NCBI RefSeq assembly: GCF_001721685.1
Contig: NZ_CP012502.1
Location: forward strand, 186,001 to 250,000
Length of the DNA: 64,000 nt
From: Salisediminibacterium beveridgei
GTDB lineage: Bacteria; Bacillota; Bacilli; Bacillales; Salisediminibacteriaceae
Reading direction: 5' to 3'
Both the position numbers and the translations under genes were made by a program. Of the stretch, positions 12,483-20,202 are shown one piece after another. The number at the start of each line of letters is the position of its first letter. Position 1 is the first letter of the stretch. The notes below the pieces were generated by a model, which made no database searches, was not told the origin of the DNA, and saw only the letters and a program-made list of their open reading frames with translations.

Positions 12483-14168
12483 TTACATGTACGTTGAAAG
12501 AGGCTGGGACAAAAAGCCTTGAATGATCAAAATACGCTTCCGATTATCATAAATTGATAGTCGGAAGCGTTTTGTCTGTTGATACAAATATAAAAAACAG
12601 TATAACGCAGTGTACTTTCTCAAGTTCACTGCCATGAGTGCAAAACCCATTTCTTTTTTCACTTTGTCTTTGCCTCTCACCGACATTCTGGTGAAATGCA
12701 AATTGGCCTTCAGAAATCCAAAAACTGGTTCGACATCGACTTTACGTCTGCCATAAATCGCGCCAGTTTCTTCTTCCGAAAGCAGTTGACGAATATGCTC
12801 TTTTTGCAGCTCCCATTTTTCATTGTAATAAACCTTACGGTTTTTGCCTTCTTTCGCTTTTGTGCAACTGGCCCGTAAGGGACAGCCCGTGCAGTCTTCA
12901 CTTTCATAGACCTTGAATGTTCGTTCGAATCCTGCGCGATCGGTTCGTTTGGATACATAGCGAAAGGTGACTTTTTTGCCGTTTGGACAGAGAAAATAGT
13001 CTTGATCCTGATTGTAATTCCAATTCATCACATGGTAGCGATCGGTTTTGAATGACCGTTTCTTTTCTTTTCGGTACATACTATACGTGATCAGTGGTGT
13101 GCTTGATAGACGGTTCAAAAAAATATCCTCATAATTTTGTTCGCTTCCGTATCCGGCGTCCCCAACAATATAGTCAGGCAGTGAAAAGTACCGTCTCTCG
13201 ATGGTATCCAGAAATGGAATCAGGGTTCGTGTGTCAGTCGGATTTGGATAGATGTCATAAGCGAGCGTATATTGTCCTTCCGTTGCAATCTGGAGATTGT
13301 AACCGGCTTTCAGTTGGCCATTTTTCATATAGTCATCTTTCATTCTCATAAACGTGGCATCATGATCGGTTTTCGAGTAACTGTTACGATCACCCAGGAT
13401 CGCGAGATCCTTCTCATAACGTGCTTTACGTTCGATGAAATCCTGAAATTTTTTACGCTTTTCTTTCGGCTTTTTCCGCTCTGATCTCAGTCTTTTTCTT
13501 TCCTTCGCATCATCATTCTCTTCGATTTGCTTGTCGTAATCCTGAACGGTCTGGTCCAACTCTTCATGAACTTTATTCAGCTCATCATCCGTTAAGGCTT
13601 CCTGATCTTCCAGTTCAATCGCAGGAATGATTTCCTGTTCAATCAGTTCATCATAGATCGCATTTGATTTCGTAACGATATCATGATGATACCGTTGCAC
13701 GGATTTTTTCCATACGAACGTGAATTTATTCGCGTTGGCTTCGATCTTTGTACCATCAATAAAAATTGCTTCGTTATCAATTGCTTCTTCCTGAACCAGT
13801 CGGCTTCTGAATTGCACAAAACACTGACGTAAGAGCTCTTCAACGTCGGGATGTACTCTGAATCGATTGATCGTCCGGTAGGTCGGCGCGTGTCCTTGTG
13901 CCAGCCACATCATTCGAATACTGTCCTGCAATAAGGCTTCAATTTTCCGTCCAGAAAAAGTCGATTGAGTATACGCACAGAGAATCACCTTCATCATCAT
14001 TTTCGGATGATAAGAAGGGCGACCCTGACTTTTATAAAAAGCTTCAAAAGCTTCTTCAGGTATCGATTCAACCAGGTCATTCACTGCAAAAGCGACATCA
14101 TTTTTTTGTAATTGAAGCGATAAATCCATCGGCAAAACGAGCTGATTCATGTTATAATCGAGAAACAT
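12483..14168 (-). CDS. IS1182-family transposase
   Basis: The 561-residue protein matches IS1182-type DDE transposases: an N-terminal DUF772-like region with SQGRPSYHPKMMMKVILCAY, the first catalytic Asp in AIFIDGTKIEANANK, a lysine- and glutamate-rich coiled insertion, the second Asp in YIVGDAGYGSEQNYED, a cysteine cluster (CTGCPLRASCTKA) and a final Glu region YGRRKVDVEPVFGFLKANL. The start is the ATG at 14168, seven bases from GGAGG, beginning MFLDYNMNQLVLPMD. The frame runs out through the terminal inverted repeat, and the TAA (12483-12485) lies in flanking DNA between the repeat and atpC. All domains seem intact, so it may be functional. It points against the atp operon. Confidence 0.93.
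   Translation of the reverse strand: MFLDYNMNQLVLPMDLSLQLQKNDVAFAVNDLVESIPEEAFEAFYKSQGRPSYHPKMMMKVILCAYTQSTFSGRKIEALLQDSIRMMWLAQGHAPTYRTINRFRVHPDVEELLRQCFVQFRSRLVQEEAIDNEAIFIDGTKIEANANKFTFVWKKSVQRYHHDIVTKSNAIYDELIEQEIIPAIELEDQEALTDDELNKVHEELDQTVQDYDKQIEENDDAKERKRLRSERKKPKEKRKKFQDFIERKARYEKDLAILGDRNSYSKTDHDATFMRMKDDYMKNGQLKAGYNLQIATEGQYTLAYDIYPNPTDTRTLIPFLDTIERRYFSLPDYIVGDAGYGSEQNYEDIFLNRLSSTPLITYSMYRKEKKRSFKTDRYHVMNWNYNQDQDYFLCPNGKKVTFRYVSKRTDRAGFERTFKVYESEDCTGCPLRASCTKAKEGKNRKVYYNEKWELQKEHIRQLLSEEETGAIYGRRKVDVEPVFGFLKANLHFTRMSVRGKDKVKKEMGFALMAVNLRKYTALYCFLYLYQQTKRFRLSIYDNRKRILIIQGFLSQPLSTYM
12497..12514 (+). repeat. Left terminal inverted repeat of the IS element
   Basis: AAAGAGGCTGGGACAAAA pairs exactly with 14448-14465. 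It also codes in the minus direction for the transposase residues FLSQPL. Confidence 0.8.
12534..12574. terminator. Bidirectional hairpin at the transposase 3' end
   Basis: A 15-bp stem (12534-12548 with 12556-12570, one G-T pair) is followed by TTTT on the plus strand and GTATTTTG on the minus strand. It lies inside the last codons of the transposase. It could end both the transposase message and read-through from the atp operon, replacing the missing atp terminator. Confidence 0.6.
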
Positions 14169-14227
14169 AAGGATACCTCCGGTTTTGTTATGACTTGGTC
14201 GTTCTAACTTAATCCGAAGGTATCCTT
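14169..14227 (-). promoter_or_regulatory. Hairpin masking the transposase ribosome site
   Basis: On the minus strand, AAGGATACCTTCGG (14227-14214) pairs along 14 positions with CCGGAGGTATCCTT (14182-14169), which holds the GGAGG site directly before the transposase ATG. Messages entering from upstream would fold and hide the site. A message started near 14210, from a possible TTGATT-17-TACCTT promoter (14245-14217), would lack the left arm. On the plus strand the same stem is followed by seven Ts and could act as a terminator. Confidence 0.65.
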
Positions 14228-14267
14228 TTTTTATGTAAAAATCAAGACCTGACGGTCTTTCAATGCA

Positions 14268-14394
14268 GTTGATTGTCAAAAATACATGAGACGCCTGCGG
14301 GAAAAGCAAGAGCTGAAGATCCACCGGCGGTGGTTTTCCGACGGTTAGCTGAAGCCTTGCCCGCGGCAAGCGATTGTATTTTTGCACAATCAAC
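14268..14394. repeat. Bacillaceae-type intergenic palindromic repeat
   Basis: The ends GTTGATTGT and ACAATCAAC form an imperfect inverted pair that continues through AAAAATAC / GTATTTTT. Inside are CCTGCGGG and CCCGCGGC plus the GAGCTGAAGATCCAC and GCTGAAGCC motifs. From memory, this resembles a repeat found in many copies in Bacillaceae intergenic DNA. Its function is unknown. It lies inside the IS boundaries, upstream of the transposase. Confidence 0.5.
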
Positions 14395-14406
14395 CCTTCT
14401 ATACAG

Positions 14407-14440
14407 AAAACCCACACCGTTTGGTGTGGGCCTCTTTATT
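14407..14440. terminator. Terminator-like hairpin near the right IS end
   Basis: CCCACACC-GTTT-GGTGTGGG (14411-14430) is a perfect 8-bp stem followed by CCTCTTTATT on the plus strand and by TTTT on the minus strand. It could stop outside transcription from entering the element. Confidence 0.65.
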
Positions 14441-14447
14441 TACTGGG

Positions 14448-14465
14448 TTTTGTCCCAGCCTCTTT
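14448..14465 (-). repeat. Right terminal inverted repeat of the IS element
   Basis: Exact complement of 12497-12514, followed by a further T-run (TCTTTTTT) outside. Confidence 0.8.
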
Positions 14466-14541
14466 TTTGTTGTATTATAAGAAAGTTGAACTTTGTAAAA
14501 GGATTAAGGATTAAGGATTATAGTATAAGTGCAACGAAGGC

Positions 14542-14580
14542 TGTCGCCATTAAACCTTGGCGACAAGCCGAGGTTTCTTT
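14542..14580 (+). promoter_or_regulatory. Two mutually exclusive hairpins, attenuator-like
   Basis: TGTCGCCA pairs with TGGCGACA (14542-14549, 14558-14565). The alternative AAACCTTGG pairs with CCGAGGTTT (14552-14560, 14568-14576) and is followed by CTTTATT, like a weak terminator. The two cannot form together. The next gene starts 300 bases later. The remainder of 14581-14886 holds no visible gene. Confidence 0.4.
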
Positions 14581-14886
14581 ATTCGAGACGAGTTGTATAA
14601 CGGCTGCGATGTATTGATCAGTAACACGCCTCTTTTGATCAGCAAATCCCATGTATTGATGACTAGCCCCTCATATCTTTTTAAAACCTGCGCCCTCAGT
14701 TTTTCCATCGAAGAAGCATACTTTTTTGAACGTAAAGAATAACGGATGAAGTAAATTCAGTGGGTTAAACGGATTTAAATCAACGACATAATAGATTCGA
14801 CTTCCTTTGCAGGATCTGCTATGATAGCGTTGTCATTACATAGTTTTATGAATAAATGAAGTTGGATCAATAAAGGGGAATGACAA

Positions 14887-15888
14887 ATGCTCTTGTTTCG
14901 GTTGATTACGATCATAACAGGTGTCTTGATCGCTGTTTCGCTGACTTTGTCCGTTTTTTATTTTTTTGAAATCCGTCAAATCGACCGGGAACTCGAGCGG
15001 GTCAATGCTGAAGAAGCAGGAGCGGAGTACCGGTTGGCACTGATTACGGAACAGATGGACCATGAATACTGGCACATTGTTGAGGAAGGGGTGCAAGAAG
15101 CTGGGGAAGAGCTCAATATCGAGGTGAAGTACCTCGGCACCCGGCGTACGAATTACGATGAACAATCCAAGATGATGGACATGCAGATTGCCGGGGGTGT
15201 GGATGGCATCATTGTCCAGGCGGTGAACGAGGCGATGTTCCAGCCCCTGATCGATAAAGCCGTGGACCGCGGGATTCCGGTGTTAACCATCGACACCGAC
15301 GCGCCGTCAAGTAACCGTGCCAGTTATATCGGTACGGACAATTACGAAGCAGGTTATGCGGCTGGGACTGCCCTTGCAGATGACCTCGACGGAAGCGCCA
15401 CCGTTGCAATCATCACCAACAGCCTTACCTCCACACACCAGAAACTGCGGGTGGAAGGGTTTGAAGACGCGGTTGATGAGTATGACCAGATCGACATCGT
15501 CACGGTTGCCGTATCCAACAATACCCGGATTGAGGCGGAACAGGAGGCGGCAGCGATCATCAACCAGCATGAAGATGTCGACGCCTTTTACGGGACCAGC
15601 GCACTGGACGGTATCGGGATTGCTGATGCACTCGAAGGTCACCGAAGAGAAGAAGACATCTACACCGTTGCATTCGATTCCCTCGATGAAACGCTGAGTC
15701 TCCTGAATGACGGTGCAATCGATACGATCATTGCCCAACAGCCTTATGAAATGGGCTATCGCAGTGTCGTCACCATGAAAGGGATCCTTGAAGGGCTTCA
15801 TTACCCGTCGATACAGCATACGTCCGTCGATGTCATCACCCTCGATAATGTGTCGGACTTTCCGTTTGACGGGAGGAAAAAGCCATGA
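14887..15888 (+). CDS. Membrane-anchored xylose-binding sensor protein (XylFII-like)
   Basis: The 333-residue protein has one N-terminal membrane segment (about residues 3-27), a short coiled stretch, and a periplasmic-binding domain of the ribose/xylose type (LALITEQMDHEYWHIVEEG, GVDGIIVQAV, TIDTDAP, YIGTDNYEAG). It lacks a lipobox and stays tethered by its signal anchor. Its stop overlaps the kinase start (ATGA). A clostridial three-component system, XylFII with LytS and YesN, uses just such a protein to sense xylose and activate xylFGH. The gene order here, sensor, kinase, regulator, then xylFGH, fits that model, so I infer that it presents xylose to the kinase. Ligand specificity is inferred from context; ribose or another pentose is possible. 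Confidence 0.8.
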   Translation: MLLFRLITIITGVLIAVSLTLSVFYFFEIRQIDRELERVNAEEAGAEYRLALITEQMDHEYWHIVEEGVQEAGEELNIEVKYLGTRRTNYDEQSKMMDMQIAGGVDGIIVQAVNEAMFQPLIDKAVDRGIPVLTIDTDAPSSNRASYIGTDNYEAGYAAGTALADDLDGSATVAIITNSLTSTHQKLRVEGFEDAVDEYDQIDIVTVAVSNNTRIEAEQEAAAIINQHEDVDAFYGTSALDGIGIADALEGHRREEDIYTVAFDSLDETLSLLNDGAIDTIIAQQPYEMGYRSVVTMKGILEGLHYPSIQHTSVDVITLDNVSDFPFDGRKKP

Positions 15889-17348
15889 AACTGAGGACGA
15901 AACTGCTGCTGTATTTCATCGCCATCATCACCCTCTCCGGGGCCGTCTACGCACTGCAGCACCGCACGAATGAACAGGTGTTTGACATGTATGAAGAGAA
16001 TCTCGATCAGTTTTTGCAGCTCAATGCGGTATCCACCCAGGCAAATGACAGCTATGATGCACTGTATCTCTATGCCCTTGAACCCGTCCGGGAGCACTAC
16101 CTGGCCTACCGGCAGGAGATGGCCGATTTGAACCGGACCGTGAACTGGGTGGATGACCTCATTGAAGAGACGTCATCGTCCTATGAACTGAACAACTACC
16201 GGAATATGCTCACGTACTTGCAATCCGAACTCCGCGCGGCCGAAACGGGGATTGTCGTCAATGACGTGCAAGTTTATTCTGCGCATCTGACCGAAGCCGA
16301 AAGTGCCGTCGAGTACATTGATGAGACGACCCTGATGCTGATCGACAGCCAGCTGAACGCCTATGAGGAGGTTGCGACCCTCTCCGAAGAAAAAATGACG
16401 GCCGTTCAACGTGCAGGCATCGCGCTCATGATATTTGTCCTGTCGAGCGGTTTACTGATCGCTTATCTGTTCACCTACCGGTCGACGGCCACCATTGAAA
16501 GCATGATTTATTCTGCGAAGGAAATTGCTGCAGGGGATTTCGGTGGTGCGGATGTGAAGACGAAGGTGAAAGACGAACTGTGGTTTCTTTCCGAGACATT
16601 CAATGACATGAAACGAAACGTCCGGGACAATGTGGTCGCCATTGAGGAAAAAGCCCGTCTTGCCCGGTTGTTAAAAGAAGCTGAGCTCAGAAGCCTGCAA
16701 AATCAGATCAACCCGCACTTTCTGTTCAATACACTCAATACCCTGTCGCGCCTGGCATATGTTGAAGGGGCGAAGGAATCCAGTGAGTTAATGAACAGCG
16801 TCTCGAGGCTGCTCCGCTATAATTTACGGGACATTGACCGCCCCACAGCACTAGGGGATGAACTCGAAGTCATGGAAGCGTATCTGACTATTCAGAAGAC
16901 CCGTTTTCAAGGACGGATCACCGTGGTCATGGCTGTGGATGACGATTGCCTACATGTATCCGTACCGGCTTTGACCCTGCAGCCACTCATTGAAAATGCC
17001 TTTATCCATGGTGTGGAAGACATGACCAAAGGGGCGGAGATCAACGTACGCGTCAAGAGAGACGCAGATGCGGTGCAGATCACTGTCGCGGATAACGGCG
17101 CCGGCATGCAGGAACGCAAAATCGAGGACATTATGAAACGGGTGGAAGAAGGTGCCCTGACCGGTCAGGAAACAACGGGACATTCGACGGGCATCGGCTT
17201 GCCGAACGTGATTGCCCGCCTTCGGTATTTCAATTCGGCGATTGATGTGACCATCGATTCGGCGATTGGGACAGGCACCACCGTAACATTGACCATACCG
17301 GATCAGGAGGAGGCGACAAAAGATGACGATACGGATCTTACTGGTTGA
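15885..17348 (+). CDS. LytS/YesM-type sensor histidine kinase
   Basis: The 487-residue membrane kinase has an N-terminal helix (residues 7-24), an extracellular helical region of about 150 residues, a second helix (about 183-205), a HAMP-like linker, then a His_kinase (PF06580) module. The phosphorylated histidine is probably H278 in NQINPHFLFNTLN. The ATPase lobe follows with PLIENAFIHG, VADNGAGM and TGIGLPNV. It is coupled to the sensor protein by a four-base overlap and shares 26 bases with the regulator gene. I infer that the anchored binding protein contacts its extracellular domain and that it phosphorylates the adjacent YesN-like regulator. Confidence 0.92.
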   Translation: MKLRTKLLLYFIAIITLSGAVYALQHRTNEQVFDMYEENLDQFLQLNAVSTQANDSYDALYLYALEPVREHYLAYRQEMADLNRTVNWVDDLIEETSSSYELNNYRNMLTYLQSELRAAETGIVVNDVQVYSAHLTEAESAVEYIDETTLMLIDSQLNAYEEVATLSEEKMTAVQRAGIALMIFVLSSGLLIAYLFTYRSTATIESMIYSAKEIAAGDFGGADVKTKVKDELWFLSETFNDMKRNVRDNVVAIEEKARLARLLKEAELRSLQNQINPHFLFNTLNTLSRLAYVEGAKESSELMNSVSRLLRYNLRDIDRPTALGDELEVMEAYLTIQKTRFQGRITVVMAVDDDCLHVSVPALTLQPLIENAFIHGVEDMTKGAEINVRVKRDADAVQITVADNGAGMQERKIEDIMKRVEEGALTGQETTGHSTGIGLPNVIARLRYFNSAIDVTIDSAIGTGTTVTLTIPDQEEATKDDDTDLTG

Positions 17349-18864
17349 CGATGAAAAGCTCGAACGGATCGCCCAGCGCAAAATGCTTGAGCACCACCGT
17401 CCGGACGTGGAGATTTGCGGCGAGGCGGCAAACGGCGAAGAAGCGTTGGATCTGATCCGCGACAAAGAACCGGACCTGGTCTGCCTCGACATTCAGATGC
17501 CGGGGAAATCCGGGATTGACGTCGTCCGGGCGATTGAACAGCATCACCCGAAGATCCGGGTGATCATGATCACCGCCTACGACACCTTTGATTATGCCCG
17601 TGATGTGATGCGCGCGGGGGTGAGAGAATATTTACTCAAACCCGTAGCAGAAAAAGAGCTCATCGAGAGCATCGACCGGCTCGGGGAAGACATCCTGCAG
17701 GAAAAACGCGCGCAGCAAGAACAGCAGAAACAGGAGGAGCGTATTGAGATGTATGTCGCATCGATGCGGGCAAACCGGATCCTGGCACTGCTGATGGATT
17801 ACCATGTGGACGGGATGGATGAGGAGATGCGCGATGACCCGTTATCAAATGCCACGGCAGTGCTTGCGATTTCCCTGCCGAAAGGCGACGCACCTGCCCT
17901 GATTGCCTTGCGGGAATCCATCACCGATGAACTGACCCGGCTCAATCCCGGCTGTCTTGTCGGCCCGGTCCTGGGCTCGCATATCCCGGCATTTTTGACC
18001 GGGAACACAGCGGCCTCTCTGTCTCAGCTTTTGCAGTCGTTCATTTCCGCCATCCAACGAAATACCGAGATGGAGATCGCTGTCGGCGCCAGTGAGGGCA
18101 TTGAAACAGACGAGGATTTTGGCCGAGCTTATCAGGAGGCGGTTGCAGCCCTGACAGATGTGAAAAATGCAAAAGGCGCAAACTACCAGCTCTACCGGGA
18201 AAGTGCAGCTACTCAGGCAACCGGCACCCGGTTCAAAGCAGAAAGTGAACTGATTGAACGGGTGAAACACGGGGATGAGGGGAACGTCATCGCAGATTTC
18301 GAACAGTATTTTTCGACGATTTCAGCCGAGGCGAACTATCAGCCGGCCCGCTTGAAGCAGGAGCTCGACGAATTTTTCATCGTCCTGCACCGGGCGTTGA
18401 CGGAACTCGGTGTCAACACGGGGCGCTTCGACGCCACGGTCATGACCAGTATGACGCAGCTCAGACAACAGGCGCTCACGCACGTAAAACAGACCGTGAA
18501 AGATGTGGACAACTGGCGAGATGCCGATATGGAACACAGCCTCGAACAAGTGCGCCGCTTCATCGATACCCACTACCGCAGCAGCCTGTCACTCGATGAG
18601 GTGGCCGACTATGCAGGTCTCAGCATGTACTATGTCAGTAAGCTCTTCAAAGAACGGTTCGGTGTCTCTTTTACCCGGTACGTCACCGATCTCCGGTTGA
18701 CGGATGCAAAGCGGATGCTGGCTGATTCGTCGATCTCCTTAAAAGAGATTGCGTTGGAGCTCGGGTACCGGGATCCGAACTATTTCAGCAGGGTCTTCAA
18801 AAAAGAAGTCGGCATCAGCCCGACAGTCTATCGCGATCAAGCCCGCGCATTCCCCGGCACCTGA
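17323..18864 (+). CDS. YesN-like response regulator with AraC DNA-binding domain
   Basis: This is a 513-residue cytosolic regulator. Residues 1-120 form a receiver domain with acidic pocket D9-D10, phosphoacceptor D56 in CLDIQMPG, and the conserved lysine in YLLKPV. A long middle region follows. The last 100 residues are an AraC-type double helix-turn-helix (SLDEVADYAGLSMYYVSKLF, ISLKEIALELGYRDPNYFSR). The start at 17323 has a GGAGGAG site and overlaps the kinase gene. The likely target is the xylF promoter 200 bases downstream. A terminator overlaps its last codons, so xylFGH is transcribed separately. Confidence 0.93.
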   Translation: MTIRILLVDDEKLERIAQRKMLEHHRPDVEICGEAANGEEALDLIRDKEPDLVCLDIQMPGKSGIDVVRAIEQHHPKIRVIMITAYDTFDYARDVMRAGVREYLLKPVAEKELIESIDRLGEDILQEKRAQQEQQKQEERIEMYVASMRANRILALLMDYHVDGMDEEMRDDPLSNATAVLAISLPKGDAPALIALRESITDELTRLNPGCLVGPVLGSHIPAFLTGNTAASLSQLLQSFISAIQRNTEMEIAVGASEGIETDEDFGRAYQEAVAALTDVKNAKGANYQLYRESAATQATGTRFKAESELIERVKHGDEGNVIADFEQYFSTISAEANYQPARLKQELDEFFIVLHRALTELGVNTGRFDATVMTSMTQLRQQALTHVKQTVKDVDNWRDADMEHSLEQVRRFIDTHYRSSLSLDEVADYAGLSMYYVSKLFKERFGVSFTRYVTDLRLTDAKRMLADSSISLKEIALELGYRDPNYFSRVFKKEVGISPTVYRDQARAFPGT

Positions 18865-18885
18865 ACCAGGTGACCGGGATTTTTC
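18853..18885 (+). terminator. Terminator after the regulator gene
   Basis: CCCGG-CACCTG pairs with CAGGTG-A-CCGGG around an AAC loop and runs into ATTTTTC. It overlaps the last codons of the regulator gene and separates it from xylF. Confidence 0.85.
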
Positions 18886-18963
18886 TGCTCGCTTGAAGCT
18901 TCAGCCGTGTGATTCAACCGTTTCCTTTGCAAATAAGTCCAGACGATCGCAAAAAAATGCAGG

Positions 18964-18977
18964 TGAAAGCGCATACA
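18964..18977 (+). promoter_or_regulatory. Candidate CcpA cre site before xylF
   Basis: TGAAAGCGCATACA differs from the cre consensus (TGWAARCGYTWNCW) at one position. It lies 88 bases before xylF and overlaps a possible -10 (TACACT, 18974-18979) that has no good -35, as expected for an activator-dependent, glucose-repressed promoter. Confidence 0.6.
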
Positions 18978-19064
18978 CTATGTTCATTCAATTGATAAAG
19001 TAGACGTGTACCCGGCAAACCGCCGGCGTGCAGTGATTTTAAATTCAGTAAGGGGGATTCAAAC

Positions 19065-20129
19065 ATGAAAAAAGTAATTCTGATCATGGTTCTCGGACTT
19101 CTGTTGGCCGTGCTCGCAGCGTGTGGGGAAGATACCGGGGGAAGCAATGCAGAAGAGTCCGATGAGTTGACAATCGGATTGTCCGTCGCAGATTTGACGC
19201 TCGAACGGTGGCAGCATGACCGTGACATTTTTGTTGAAACCGCAGAAGAACACGGCGCCGAAGTGATTGTGCAGTCCGCTGATGGCGACGAAGCTGTTCA
19301 GACGAGTCAAGTGGAGAACATGCTCACGCAGGGCGTGGATGTCCTTGTCATCATTGCCCATAACTCGGATAGCATCGGTGCCGTTGCACAGGAAGCGATC
19401 GATGAAGGCATTCCCGTCATTGCTTACGACCGCATGATTAACAGTGCAGAAATCGATGCCTACATTTCCTTTGACAACGTCAGAGTCGGAGAAATGCAGG
19501 CAGAATACCTCGTAGAACAGGTTCCGGAAGGCCGTTACTTCATGATGGGCGGGGCACCGACGGACAACAACGCCCAAATGTTCAGGGACGGACAGATGAA
19601 TATTGTTGAACCGCTGGTTGAGAGTGGTGACATTGAAATCGTCGGGGATCAGTGGGCTGATGACTGGTCCGCAGATGCGGCCCTTGAAATCATGGAGAAC
19701 GCTTTAACCGCGAACAACAACGAAATCGATGCCGTTGTGGCGTCGAACGACAGCACAGCAGGTGGCGCGATTCAGGCACTGGCAGCAGAGAACCTCGACG
19801 GGGATGTGGCGATTTCCGGTCAGGATGCTGACTTGGCAGGTGTCCAGCGCATTGTCCAAGGCACACAGACGATGACCGTGTATAAGCAAATTCACCTGAT
19901 TGCGTCGGAGGCGGCTGAACTTGCCGTGGCTATTGGTACCGGTGAAGACGTGAGTTTTGATGAAGAGATCGACAACGGTGTGATTGAAGTGCCATCCATC
20001 CTGCTCGATCCGATTTCGGTGGATGAATCAAATGTGATCGATACCGTCATTGAAGACGGTTTCCACAGCTTTGAAGAAGTCTACAGCAACGTACCGGAAG
20101 AAGATCGGCCGGATTACGACGGCGAGTGA
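19065..20129 (+). CDS. xylF: D-xylose ABC transporter, substrate-binding lipoprotein
   Basis: XylF is the extracellular receptor of the xylose ABC importer. The 354-residue precursor has a lipoprotein signal with lipobox LAAC and lipid-bearing C20. The mature domain closely follows E. coli XylF: LTLERWQHDRDIF, DVLVIIAHNSD, AYDRMINSAEIDAYISFDN, GRYFMMGGAPTDNNA, VVASNDSTAGGAIQAL and ISGQDADLAGVQRI. That level of agreement supports xylose as ligand more than the general sugar-binding fold does. An AAGGGGG site precedes the ATG. An acidic C-terminal tail (EEDRPDYDGE) suits an alkaliphile or halophile surface protein. Confidence 0.93.
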   Translation: MKKVILIMVLGLLLAVLAACGEDTGGSNAEESDELTIGLSVADLTLERWQHDRDIFVETAEEHGAEVIVQSADGDEAVQTSQVENMLTQGVDVLVIIAHNSDSIGAVAQEAIDEGIPVIAYDRMINSAEIDAYISFDNVRVGEMQAEYLVEQVPEGRYFMMGGAPTDNNAQMFRDGQMNIVEPLVESGDIEIVGDQWADDWSADAALEIMENALTANNNEIDAVVASNDSTAGGAIQALAAENLDGDVAISGQDADLAGVQRIVQGTQTMTVYKQIHLIASEAAELAVAIGTGEDVSFDEEIDNGVIEVPSILLDPISVDESNVIDTVIEDGFHSFEEVYSNVPEEDRPDYDGE

Positions 20130-20140
20130 TCGCATGAATG

Positions 20141-20164
20141 AGATGGGGGGATACTCCCCCATCT
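20141..20164 (+). promoter_or_regulatory. Intercistronic hairpin between xylF and xylG
   Basis: AGATGGGGG pairs with CCCCCATCT (20141-20149, 20156-20164) around a six-base loop, without a T-run. Such hairpins after binding-protein genes often stabilise the upstream message so that receptor exceeds permease; that role is inferred. Confidence 0.6.
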
Positions 20165-20202
20165 TCCTAATTGAACTGAACGAAAAATGAGGTGATGACG
20201 AA

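Larger units (their letters stand above)
12497..14465 (-). mobile_element. IS1182-type insertion element next to atpC
   Basis: The element is bounded by an exact 18-base inverted pair, AAAGAGGCTGGGACAAAA at 12497-12514 and its complement at 14448-14465; a further T-run follows on the right. It contains one transposase gene, an RBS-masking hairpin, a Bacillaceae-type palindromic repeat and a terminator-like hairpin. No short target duplication is evident. IS1182 relatives such as IS1272 are known to insert at stem-loop structures. The boundary pair itself resembles the two halves of a common Gram-positive terminator, so the exact element ends could lie inside it. Confidence 0.75.
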
